Origin: Erythrobacter colymbi
GTDB taxonomy: Bacteria; Pseudomonadota; Alphaproteobacteria; Sphingomonadales; Sphingomonadaceae
Direction: 5' to 3'
DNA: 39,762 nucleotides
Assembly (NCBI RefSeq): GCF_002155685.1
Contig: NZ_MUYK01000020.1
Coordinates: 1-39,762, forward strand
In this document: positions 1 through 7,948 of the stretch, in pieces
How the letters are laid out: every line of letters begins with the position of its first letter
How positions within the stretch are numbered: position 1 is the first letter of the stretch
Made by a program: the position numbers and the translations under genes
The notes under the pieces: model-generated
The model's input: the letters and a program-made list of their open reading frames with translations, nothing else
Told to the model about the DNA's origin: nothing
Database searches by the model: none

Positions 1-2220
1 GAGCGCCGTGACGGCGCAGAAAGGAAATATGTATGTAATTCAATATCATATTCCTTTCGATCGTCTTGCTGGCGATCGACCGGTGGCTGCGATGCCACCC
101 CACCTGATGGAAGGAATCGGGTCGGAAGGGGGTCTCCAAGGTTTGCCGCGTTCCGGCGGTCGGCCTCAAAGCAGGAGACCTGAAATGTACCGAATGCGGC
201 CCGTCAGCCGCAGGTCGGGCTACCACAGGGCCTAAGGTGAGATACAAGCGAATGACGTGTCTGAAGCCTCTTTATTTACAGTTGAACTCCCGATCACCTG
301 ACGGGGTGGGGAGATCGCGGTGTGAACCGGTTGGTTTGGTATGCTGCCTTCTGGTGAATGCTTGCAGAGTATTCGTTTGCGGGTCGTCCTTTCTTGCCCG
401 CAGACCCGAGCCGCAAGGGGTTAAGCGTCGCACCTACGGGTCCAAGGTTGATCGTCGGAACACGGGAACCATCATCGTCCGCCTGCTTCGGAGCAGGCTA
501 TCCGCGGAGACCGGGGATGGACGCTGGTGGGGCGGAGCCTGCGTAGTAGTCCGAGGACGGGAAAGCCGTCCACATGGCGAAGGCGGGCAGGAAGTCGGTG
601 GGCTGTCATGACGGAGGAACTACCAGTGGACTCTGGTAATCAAGCCCCAAAGGCTTGGCTCCTCGGCGTTCAGAGAAAGCTCTACCAGTGGAGTCGGGAG
701 CACCCCGAAGAACCATACTACGACTTGTGGAATTGGGTGACCGATCCCCGCAACTTGTACATGGCCTGGAGGACGATTGCCGGTAATCGCGGCAAACGCA
801 CTCCGGGGATCGACGGGGCGACCGTAGAGAAAATTGCCGCTGGAATTGGTGTCGACAAATTCCTTCAAGGGCTCCGCGAGGAGCTCCGGGCGGGCGAGTA
901 TCGTCCGTCCCCTGCACGAAGGAAGTGGATCCCAAAGCCGGGCAAACCGGGGAAGTTCCGACCCCTCGGTATCCCTACGGTCAAGGATCGCGTGGTGCAG
1001 TGCGCGGTCAAACAAGTACTGGAGCCGATCTTCGAGGCCCGGTTCTGGCCTGTCTCATACGGGTTCCGGCCCGGACGCGGCAGCCAAGCCTGCCTCGAAC
1101 ATATCCGTTTGACCATCCAGTCGCGGGGGAAACCTGCGGCAGATGGCTACCGACACAATGCGCCGTACCAATGGGTAATCGAAGGCGATATTGAGGCCTG
1201 CTTCGACAACATCGGCCACCACCCCCTGATGGAACGCGTGCGCCACGGCGTCGCGGACCTCAAGGTGAACCGATTGATCGTGCAGTTCCTTAAGGCCGGG
1301 GTCTTGGAGCATGTCACGTACAGCCCCACCGACACCGGCACGCCGCAAGGCGGCGTGCTCTCCCCGTTACTGGCCAACATTGCGCTGAGCGTGATCGAGG
1401 AACGGTATCGGGACTGGGTCCGCCGCCCCGAAAGCCCGGAGCTGAAATCCGATGGGATCAGGCTCGCGGCGATCAAGCGCGACAAGGACCGGAAGGCCGG
1501 TCGAACGGTCTTCTACCCTGTCCGCTATGCCGATGACTTCCTGATCTTCGTGTCGGGAACGGAAGCTGACGCGCTTGCCGAAAAGCAGGCGTTGGCGACC
1601 TACCTGCACGAGGCGATGGGTCTGACGCTCTCGCCCGAAAAGACGCGCATCACTGCGCTAACCACGGGCTGTCGGTTCTTGGGATGCCGCGTGCGGCTTA
1701 AGTGGGACAAGCGATTCGGGCTTCATGCCCGCATCGAAATCCCGCGTGAGCCGATCAACGGCTTCCGCATACGGATAAATCAAATGGCCCGGCGGCAGAC
1801 GCTTCGGCGTTCGCTCGCGGCCATGCTTCAGGAACTCAATCCATACCTCCGGGGGTGGTCCGCCTACTACCGCTACTGCGTGGGGGCCAAGCGCATCTTT
1901 GCCAGTCTCGACTGGCATGTGCGGCAACGCCTCTGGCTGTGGCTTCGGGCCAAACACAAGCGTGTTCCGGGGAGGAGGATCGCATCGGGCCGCAGGCCGA
2001 GTGTTGCCCATCCGGGTACCAAGGTCTGGGCTGAAGGAGGTACGGAGCAATTCTTGATGAGCTACGTACCTGTCCACCGGTTCGAACTCAAATGGATGAG
2101 AAAACCCGAATTCGCCATGACTTCTGGAGAGCCGGATGCACAACGAAAGGTGCACGTCCGGTTCGGAGAGAAGGCGTGGGAAACGGGCGGTGGAGACACC
2201 GCACCGCGCCCGCGTCTTAC
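1..2220 (+). mobile_element. Group II intron (5' end not resolved)
   Basis: The stretch carries the parts of a bacterial group II intron: a long structured leader (about 1-600, no convincing gene), a reverse transcriptase/maturase reading frame, and domains V and VI at 2129-2218. The 3' end is placed after the AC at 2219-2220, because the domain VI helix closes at 2218 and group II introns end in AY. A GUGYG-type 5' end was not found with confidence, so the 5' boundary may lie near or just before position 1. Two hairpins sit at the very start: a 7-bp palindrome at 3-17 and a 12-bp stem at 19-58. Their role is unknown. The intron lies directly upstream of trbC, so it interrupts the tra operon between trbC and a gene outside the window, without breaking trbC. 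Confidence 0.8.
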
Positions 2221-2230
2221 TCTACTGTGA
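608..2230 (+). CDS. ltrA: Group II intron reverse transcriptase/maturase
   Basis: Intron-encoded protein that helps the intron RNA fold and copies it into DNA during retrohoming. The RT fingers/palm are visible, with the catalytic YADD box at residues 307-310 (nt 1526-1537), the upstream block TGTPQGGVLSPLLANI, and a maturase (domain X) segment around GWSAYYRYC. No HNH endonuclease domain is seen at the C-terminus. The ATG at 608 was chosen because homology begins there; the frame is open back to 527, but that part belongs to the structured intron leader. Oddly, no stop codon precedes domain V: the frame reads through domains V and VI and stops at TGA 2228-2230, eight to ten bases into the 3' exon. 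The last 30 or so residues are therefore probably translated RNA structure rather than functional protein. Confidence 0.9.
   Translation: MTEELPVDSGNQAPKAWLLGVQRKLYQWSREHPEEPYYDLWNWVTDPRNLYMAWRTIAGNRGKRTPGIDGATVEKIAAGIGVDKFLQGLREELRAGEYRPSPARRKWIPKPGKPGKFRPLGIPTVKDRVVQCAVKQVLEPIFEARFWPVSYGFRPGRGSQACLEHIRLTIQSRGKPAADGYRHNAPYQWVIEGDIEACFDNIGHHPLMERVRHGVADLKVNRLIVQFLKAGVLEHVTYSPTDTGTPQGGVLSPLLANIALSVIEERYRDWVRRPESPELKSDGIRLAAIKRDKDRKAGRTVFYPVRYADDFLIFVSGTEADALAEKQALATYLHEAMGLTLSPEKTRITALTTGCRFLGCRVRLKWDKRFGLHARIEIPREPINGFRIRINQMARRQTLRRSLAAMLQELNPYLRGWSAYYRYCVGAKRIFASLDWHVRQRLWLWLRAKHKRVPGRRIASGRRPSVAHPGTKVWAEGGTEQFLMSYVPVHRFELKWMRKPEFAMTSGEPDAQRKVHVRFGEKAWETGGGDTAPRPRLTLL
2129..2218 (+). ncRNA. 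Group II intron domains V and VI
   Basis: Domain V runs from 2129 to 2164. It opens with GAGCCGGA and closes with UCCGGUUC, contains the AGC catalytic triad at 2130-2132, a CG bulge on the 3' strand and a GAAA tetraloop at 2145-2148. Domain VI runs from 2171 to 2218: AAGGCGUGGG pairs with CCCGCGUCUU, then an internal loop, CGG/CCG, a bulged A at 2203, and GCGGUG/CACCGC capped by GAGA. The bulged A is about 17 nt from the predicted 3' end rather than the usual 7-8. Pairings were worked out by eye. Confidence 0.8.
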
Positions 2231-2240
2231 GGGGGACGAG

Positions 2241-2987
2241 ATGAACCGCAAACTTCTCATGACCCTTGCGCTGATCGGCGGCTTCGCCGGCGTAGGGGCG
2301 GCGCTCGCCCAGACGGTCGATGGCCTCGACCTCGATGCGATCCGCGCCCGTGCCGCAGCCCAGAGCGAGGATGCGGCTATCCTCTCGGCCGAGGTCGCGC
2401 GGCGGGTGGAAGAGTACCGTCCCGACGCCGAAGCGCTCGATGCCGCGGCCAGGCAGAAGGTGCAGGGGCTCGATCCCGCGACGCTGCCCAAGGGCCCAGC
2501 TGGCGCGGTCGATTTCGACGAGATGATTGCTGCTGCCTCCGGGAACCTCAAGGACAATCGCGGAAGCGCGCCGCAGTTCATGGTCTTTGTGAGCCTCTCC
2601 ATGCCAGAAGAATCGCTGAAGACGATCATCGATCAGACCTCGGCGGCCGGTGGCTTCGTGGTGTTTCGAGGCTTTCCCAACAATTCGGTCAAGCAGTTCG
2701 TCGCCGGCATGAGCAAGGTCGTCAGCAATGACGATCAGTTCGCCTCGATCGGCGTCGATCCCCGGCTGTTTCGTGCATTTGGCGTGCAGGCGGTGCCGAC
2801 CTATGTTGCTGTGTCCAGCGACTTCACCCCCTGCGACGGCCTCAGCTGCACCACCACGCCTCCGCCTTTTGACAGCATCAGTGGCAACGTCACCGTGCGC
2901 TATGCGCTCGAGACCTTCGCAGAGGACAACGGACCCGGTGCGCTGGTCGCGCGCACTGCGCTCGGCAACATCAGGGCCGCGAAGTGA
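2241..2987 (+). CDS. trbC: F-type conjugation pilin assembly protein TrbC
   Basis: TrbC of F-type type IV secretion systems is a periplasmic protein needed for pilus assembly and works with TraW and TraU. This 248-residue protein has a signal peptide (cleavage expected after Ala23, ...GAALA) and the TrbC core at roughly residues 105-235, including FVSLSMPEESL and a thioredoxin-like VQAVPTYV segment. The ATG at 2241 has a GAGGGGG ribosome site just upstream, which lies only 10-20 bases after the predicted intron end, so expression may depend on readthrough or splicing of the intron. The stop overlaps the traN start as TGATG. Its place directly before traN matches the gene order of the F plasmid. 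Any traW or traU genes would be upstream of the window. Confidence 0.9.
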   Translation: MNRKLLMTLALIGGFAGVGAALAQTVDGLDLDAIRARAAAQSEDAAILSAEVARRVEEYRPDAEALDAAARQKVQGLDPATLPKGPAGAVDFDEMIAAASGNLKDNRGSAPQFMVFVSLSMPEESLKTIIDQTSAAGGFVVFRGFPNNSVKQFVAGMSKVVSNDDQFASIGVDPRLFRAFGVQAVPTYVAVSSDFTPCDGLSCTTTPPPFDSISGNVTVRYALETFAEDNGPGALVARTALGNIRAAK

Positions 2988-5035
2988 TGCGGGCGCTTGC
3001 CTCGATCCTGGCCGGGGCCGCTTGCCTGTCAATGGCGCTGCCTGCTCCGGTTCTGGCGCAGGCAACGCAGCCTGCGCCTGGCGGCGGCTTTTACGATTTC
3101 GATGACTACACCTACTTCCCGCAGCCGCAACAGCAGCCTCAACCTCAACAGCGCCTCGAACCCATTATCCCGACGCTGCCTGATGATCCGATCACACCGG
3201 TTGTGCCCGTGGTGCCGCAGCCGCCACAAACCCCCACGCCCGCTCCCACGCCTACACCCTCTCCCGCGCCATCACCGGGCAATCCGCCGCCCGCTGGCGG
3301 CGGCGGGGGAGGGCCGGTCCCTGTGGCGCCCTATGTCCCCGGCGGGCCTCTGGTCTTCCCCAAGGGAGACATCAACGCCGCGAAGGCGGACGGGAAGGCC
3401 TTCGTCACTGATGCGCGCGGAGCCAACGGTCAGATCGCGACATCGACCAATCTCACGGGCACTATTCCCGGCTACACGGGCCAGACGCTCCCCATGGAAG
3501 CGCTTGCAGATGATCCGGACGCGCTGACTGCGCAAGGCGCGAGCGGCGCGCTCAGTAATGATGCGTGGCGCTTGGTGACCAATCCGGATCGTACTGTCGT
3601 CACGCTCGATCCCGATGGCCTGCTGCGTGCGCAGACGGTCGCCGAAGATCCAGATGCCTATCTGGCAGGATCAAGCCTTGGGGCGAGCAATGGTCAATGC
3701 GCACCGCTCCCGCCGAGTGGGGCGGGCACGGAGTATTACGAGGCGACCTGCGAGGAGGGCGCGCAGCTGATCGAAGAGGCGCGCACCTGCCGTGTTCCTC
3801 TGGTGATCGAGACTGCTGGTTCGCAGCATTGGGAATACAGCTGCTATTCGGACGAGCCGCAGCCCGGTCATGCGGGCGTTTGCTCTAACGTGCAGGGCGC
3901 GCTGCAATCGGGTGGCTGCACGCTGATCGACCGCGAGAGGGTAGGGTTTTCCTGCCTCCAATGGGTCTATCCGCCTTCGGGTGGTCGCCCATGGTGCGCA
4001 GAGCCCGGCGAACCGCTTTATCGCGAGGTCTGGGCCTGTCCCGCGCAGCTTCCGGGCGTTCCGGGCGGCTTCCTGCGGAACACCACGCGGATCGTGAGCG
4101 AGACCCGCAATGAAGGCCAGTGCCAGGCGGCGACCGAAGGGTTGACCTGCACCCAATCAGGTGAGGTGTGCACCGGTCAGCCCGAGACGCGCACGATCAA
4201 TGGCCTTGCCGTGACGCGCTCGTGCTGGGAATGGGAGCGCACCTATCAGTGTTCGGGCACTACGCAGGCGACCGATTGCAGCGATATTGCCGGCAATCCG
4301 CAATGCACGTTCGTGCGTGACGAATGCCTCGACGATCCGCAGGTCGGTGCCTGTCAGCTGACCACCAAGGTCTATCGCTGCCCGATCCCGGGCGGCGGGA
4401 CCAACGATCCGGCGCAGTACATCTGCGGTGACGATGTCTATTGCATCGATGGCGAGTGCGAGCCGATCGAGCGCGAGGCTTCGACCGAATTCAAGGATGC
4501 GCTTGTCGGTCTCCACACCCTTGGACAGGCCAATGCCGAGTTCAATGAGGCGGATCTGACGCTGTTCGCGGGTTCGCGCGAGACCTGTTCGAAGAAGGTC
4601 TTCGGACTGTCGAACTGCTGTTCGGGCAAGGGCGTGCCCCTGCTGACGCCGTTCCTGTGCAACGCGGCCGAACGTGAGCTCGACAAGAAGGACGACAAGG
4701 GGCTCTGCCACCGGGTTGGCTCCTATTGCTCGAGCCGTGTGCTGGGGGTCTGTACGACGCGTAGGGATGCCTATTGCTGCTTTGAATCCAAACTGAGCCG
4801 CATCCTTCAGCAGCAGGGCCGCCAGCAGATCAACAAGCCTTGGGGCGCGCCCAAAAGCGAGACCTGCAAGGGGTTCACGCTCGACGAGTTCTCACGTCTC
4901 GACCTCTCGGTGATGGATTTCTCCGAGGTCTACGCCGACTTTATCGACGCTGCCAAGCTCCCTGATGAATTGGACACGTCACAGCAAATCCAGCAACGCA
5001 TAGAGGACTACTTGCAGCAGCATGGACCAAATTAA
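2987..5035 (+). CDS. traN: Conjugative mating-pair stabilisation protein TraN
   Basis: TraN is a cysteine-rich outer-membrane protein that binds a receptor on the recipient cell and stabilises the mating pair. The 682-residue product has a signal peptide (cleavage near Ala24, PAPVLA) and a very proline/glutamine-rich low-complexity stretch at about residues 45-120, ending in a run of glycines. The rest is rich in cysteines in the spaced pattern of the TraN family, with a C-terminal block containing SNCCSGKG, YCSSRVLGVC and YCCFESKLSRI that is typical of TraN. The start at 2987 overlaps the trbC stop (TGATG) and its TAA overlaps the next start (TAATG), so translation is probably coupled along the operon. 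The proline-rich N-terminal spacer is longer than I would expect for F TraN and may help the protein span the envelope. Confidence 0.9.
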   Translation: MRALASILAGAACLSMALPAPVLAQATQPAPGGGFYDFDDYTYFPQPQQQPQPQQRLEPIIPTLPDDPITPVVPVVPQPPQTPTPAPTPTPSPAPSPGNPPPAGGGGGGPVPVAPYVPGGPLVFPKGDINAAKADGKAFVTDARGANGQIATSTNLTGTIPGYTGQTLPMEALADDPDALTAQGASGALSNDAWRLVTNPDRTVVTLDPDGLLRAQTVAEDPDAYLAGSSLGASNGQCAPLPPSGAGTEYYEATCEEGAQLIEEARTCRVPLVIETAGSQHWEYSCYSDEPQPGHAGVCSNVQGALQSGGCTLIDRERVGFSCLQWVYPPSGGRPWCAEPGEPLYREVWACPAQLPGVPGGFLRNTTRIVSETRNEGQCQAATEGLTCTQSGEVCTGQPETRTINGLAVTRSCWEWERTYQCSGTTQATDCSDIAGNPQCTFVRDECLDDPQVGACQLTTKVYRCPIPGGGTNDPAQYICGDDVYCIDGECEPIEREASTEFKDALVGLHTLGQANAEFNEADLTLFAGSRETCSKKVFGLSNCCSGKGVPLLTPFLCNAAERELDKKDDKGLCHRVGSYCSSRVLGVCTTRRDAYCCFESKLSRILQQQGRQQINKPWGAPKSETCKGFTLDEFSRLDLSVMDFSEVYADFIDAAKLPDELDTSQQIQQRIEDYLQQHGPN

Positions 5036-5622
5036 TGGAAACGATAACACCGCTCTCAAGCGGACGTGCATTGCCCGACCTCAGCGTGGTCGAGTTTGCG
5101 ATCATGATCGCCTTGATGCGGCTTGGCCCGCAGCCGGCACCCTCGCTGCTCCCGACCTTATCGGATTGGTTCGGCTACGCTATTTCGCTCGGCGATGTTC
5201 GCCCGGCGCTCCGACGTCTCGAACATCAGGGGTATTTGACGACGCTCGAGGACGGATCGCTTCGCACGCGGCGCGCTTCGGCCGAGCCGGTGGCGCTTTC
5301 GTTCACGGCCCTCATCCGAATCGTGGGCAGCGAATTTGGCCGCGCGTTGAAGAAGGCCGATCCGCCGCTTCTGGCGCACATCATGAAGAAATCGGTGGAG
5401 GACGAGGCAGTCGCCGCCGAGGAGGCGCGGCGAAAGCGCGAGGGCAAGCCGAACCTCACGGACGCGCAGCGCGAGGATATCCGCGTGGCGGCGCGCAAGG
5501 AAGCGCGCGAAGCGCGTTTCAAATCGGTCGAGGCGGATGCCGGTGCTGTGAAGCCCAACCCGCCAAAGCGCAAAGGGAAGGGCAAGGGGCACGAGGCCTC
5601 GGACGACAGCAGCAAGGAGTGA
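5035..5622 (+). CDS. Winged-helix (PadR-like) protein inside the tra operon
   Basis: The 195-residue product is not a recognised Tra protein. Residues about 12-85 look like a winged helix-turn-helix of PadR type: a first helix SVVEFAIMIALMRLG, then VRPALRRLEHQGYLTTLEDG, which resembles a recognition helix and wing. The rest is highly charged, with an Ala/Glu/Arg/Lys-rich helix and a Lys-rich tail ending in KRKGKGKG followed by acidic residues; no signal peptide or membrane segment is seen. It occupies the place held by trbE in the F plasmid, between traN and traF. Its ATG overlaps the traN stop (TAATG), with no strong ribosome site, so it is likely translated by coupling. A DNA-binding role in regulating transfer or in the cytoplasmic side of conjugation is inference from the fold. 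Confidence 0.75.
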   Translation: METITPLSSGRALPDLSVVEFAIMIALMRLGPQPAPSLLPTLSDWFGYAISLGDVRPALRRLEHQGYLTTLEDGSLRTRRASAEPVALSFTALIRIVGSEFGRALKKADPPLLAHIMKKSVEDEAVAAEEARRKREGKPNLTDAQREDIRVAARKEAREARFKSVEADAGAVKPNPPKRKGKGKGHEASDDSSKE

Positions 5623-5626
5623 GGCA

Positions 5627-6454
5627 ATGACGCGGATATGGGGTGCTGTGCTGAGCGCAGCCATGTTGAGTGCGGCGCTCGCGCCGAACATTGCGGCAGC
5701 GCAGCAGAGCGAGGAGGGCGATGATGGCCTTATCCGGGTTCAGCAGGGTGATGACTTCTATTGCCGCGAACGCAACCTCGGACAGTGGTTCTACTGCGAA
5801 AAGCCCAAACCCGATCCTGAGACCGCCGCCCAGGCTCAGTCCAGCATTCCGGCCGCAGTACGCCTCAAGGCGATCAGCGAAAAGCTGGAGGAGCTGAAGG
5901 CGAGGGCGATCCTCGAGCCGACCACGCAGAACGTGCAGGCCTATATTTCCTACCAGCGCGAGCAGCTCGACCGCGCTTCCGATTTTGCCGACGTTTGGCG
6001 CCGCGCTATCTGGCAGAACCCCGAGCTCGATTACACGCTTCAGCGCCCGATCAACGCACTCGGCAAGAAGACCTGGACTACCCAGCGCACCGCCCAGCGC
6101 GATGCCGCGCTCGCCGCCATCAGCCAGCGCTACGGGGTTTTCTATTTCTACTCCTCGGGCTGCGCCGCCTGCGAGGTGTTCTCTCCGATCATCAGGGGCG
6201 TCTCTGACCGCTTTGGCATGACCGTCATGGCGGTTTCGATCGACGGTGGCCCCAATGCTGCCTTTCCCAACTACCTGATCGACACGGGCCAGTTCCAGGC
6301 AATGGGCATGGCCGGCAAGCAGGTGCCTGCGCTGGTACTGTTCGACACCGTGACCAAGCAGCCCATGCCGATCGGCTACGGCGTGATGGCGGCCGACGAT
6401 GTCATGGACCGCATTTTCACCCTCACCAACACCGAGCCGGGGAGTGACTTCTGA
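5627..6454 (+). CDS. traF: Conjugal transfer protein TraF (thioredoxin-like)
   Basis: TraF is a periplasmic protein required for F-type pilus assembly, with a C-terminal thioredoxin-like fold. The 275-residue product has a signal peptide (cleavage near Ala25, NIAAA) and the characteristic sequence FYCREKxLGxW-like DDFYCRERNLGQWFYC early in the mature part. The thioredoxin domain at about residues 165-270 keeps a CAAC redox pair (Cys179, Cys182). Keeping CxxC suggests it may act as a disulfide oxidoreductase or isomerase for Cys-rich partners such as TraN; no separate trbB gene is found here. The ATG is preceded by AAGGAG inside the end of the previous gene, and the stop overlaps traH as TGATG. 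Confidence 0.9.
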   Translation: MTRIWGAVLSAAMLSAALAPNIAAAQQSEEGDDGLIRVQQGDDFYCRERNLGQWFYCEKPKPDPETAAQAQSSIPAAVRLKAISEKLEELKARAILEPTTQNVQAYISYQREQLDRASDFADVWRRAIWQNPELDYTLQRPINALGKKTWTTQRTAQRDAALAAISQRYGVFYFYSSGCAACEVFSPIIRGVSDRFGMTVMAVSIDGGPNAAFPNYLIDTGQFQAMGMAGKQVPALVLFDTVTKQPMPIGYGVMAADDVMDRIFTLTNTEPGSDF

Positions 6455-7911
6455 TGAGCAAATCTCGCCAATCCTTCTGGGCCCGCGGCTTTCGCATCAC
6501 CGGGAGCTCGCTCACCTGCCTTGCTGCCGTGGGCCTCGCGGCGTCGCCAGCGATGGCCAGCGTCGAGGGGGAGATGAACTCCTATTTCAACTCGTCCGGA
6601 GCGGCTGCCAATGTCACCGGCCCGTCTGCCTTCGACGGGCAGGCGGCAGGCTACTATTCCGGTGGCAGTCTGTGGACGCGGTTCCCGACCAAACAGATCA
6701 ACCCGGTCAACCTGCAGCTGCCGCGTGCTAGCGGGGGCTGCGGCGGGATCGACCTGTTCGGCGGTTCCTTCAGCTTCATCAACACCGATGAGATCGTCGC
6801 GACCCTGAAGGCGACCGCCAACAATGCGATCGGCTTCGCCTTCCAGCTCGCGATCGATTCCATCTCCGCGCAGATCGGCGGTGTGATGAAGGACATGAGC
6901 CACAAGATCCAGCAGATGAACGAGTTCAACATGAACTCGTGCCAGTTTGCGCAAGAGGCAGTCGGCGCGATCTGGCCGAAGATGGACGGCGCAAGCCAGA
7001 CGATCTGCCAAAATCTTGGGCGCAGCTCGGGTTTGTTCTCGGATGAGGCGAAGGCTCGACACGAATGCCAGAACCAAGGCGCGCGTAATTCGGCCATCAA
7101 CGGCAGCACCGACCCGCAGGCCGCGCTCGCCAAAAGCAAGAATTACACCTGGAACGCGCTGATGAGCAACTCGGCCACTAGGCCCGACGAGGACTACGCC
7201 GAGTGGCTGATGACGATGGTCGGGACGGTGATCTACATCAAGCCCGAGACTGACAGCACTGACGGGCGGTTCCGCTTCATCGCTCCGGCGAGCTGGGACA
7301 CCTATACTGCCCTGCTCGACGGAACCTCGGTCGCACCAGCACAGATCTACCGCTGCAACGGTTCGCGCGGGGCCGATGAATGTCTCGACCCGCAGCCGAG
7401 GCCGCTCAGCATCAGCCCGAACTCTGCCTACAAGGCGCGGGTCAAGGCGATGATGGAAAGCATCGCCCAGGATATCCGCATCAATTCGAGCTTGTCGAAC
7501 GACGAGGTCAACCTCCTCGGGATGACGTCGATCCCTCTCTACAAGATTCTCGTCGTCAATTCCGCGTCACAGTTCGGTCTGGGTGCGGGCGAACTTGACT
7601 CCCTTGCCGAGATTGTCGCCGTCGAAGTGCTTCTCGGGAACATCGACCGCATGCTCGATGACGTCGCGCGTTCGCAGATCGGGTTCGATGCTCCCGAGCA
7701 GAAGAACTTCGATGACTGGCGCAGGCAGGTGCAGGATGTCCGCATCAATCTGAATGCCAAGCGCGCCGAGATGTCGGGCAAGCTCGGCGATACCTATCAG
7801 ATTATCCAGCGCACGCAGTTCCTCGAGGCATCGCTCAAGAACACCATGAGCCCGCAGATCTCAGCGTCGCTCAGGTTCGGTCGTGGTCTTTCGGCTCAAG
7901 GGATCAGGTAG
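6454..7911 (+). CDS. traH: Conjugal transfer pilus assembly protein TraH
   Basis: TraH is part of the outer-membrane/periplasmic complex with TraF and TraU, needed for F-type pilus extension and retraction. The 485-residue product has a signal peptide (cleavage after Ala35, SPAMA) and the TraH hallmark region: GGCGGIDLFGGSFSFIN, followed by the Gln/Asn-rich helical segment ending NSCQFAQEAVG. The C-terminal third is predicted helical, with coiled-coil-like sequence near residues 395-460, as in the family. Its length is close to F TraH. It overlaps traF by TGATG and is followed 37 bases later by traG. Confidence 0.92.
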   Translation: MSKSRQSFWARGFRITGSSLTCLAAVGLAASPAMASVEGEMNSYFNSSGAAANVTGPSAFDGQAAGYYSGGSLWTRFPTKQINPVNLQLPRASGGCGGIDLFGGSFSFINTDEIVATLKATANNAIGFAFQLAIDSISAQIGGVMKDMSHKIQQMNEFNMNSCQFAQEAVGAIWPKMDGASQTICQNLGRSSGLFSDEAKARHECQNQGARNSAINGSTDPQAALAKSKNYTWNALMSNSATRPDEDYAEWLMTMVGTVIYIKPETDSTDGRFRFIAPASWDTYTALLDGTSVAPAQIYRCNGSRGADECLDPQPRPLSISPNSAYKARVKAMMESIAQDIRINSSLSNDEVNLLGMTSIPLYKILVVNSASQFGLGAGELDSLAEIVAVEVLLGNIDRMLDDVARSQIGFDAPEQKNFDDWRRQVQDVRINLNAKRAEMSGKLGDTYQIIQRTQFLEASLKNTMSPQISASLRFGRGLSAQGIR

Positions 7912-7948
7912 GGCCCCGCATCGGCGGGTTTGAGGGAAGGGTAGGTCG

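Noticed and set aside
19..58. Hairpin near the start of the window as terminator of an upstream gene
   Set aside because: The stem is good, but no U run follows and it may be part of the intron RNA; without upstream sequence it cannot be assigned.
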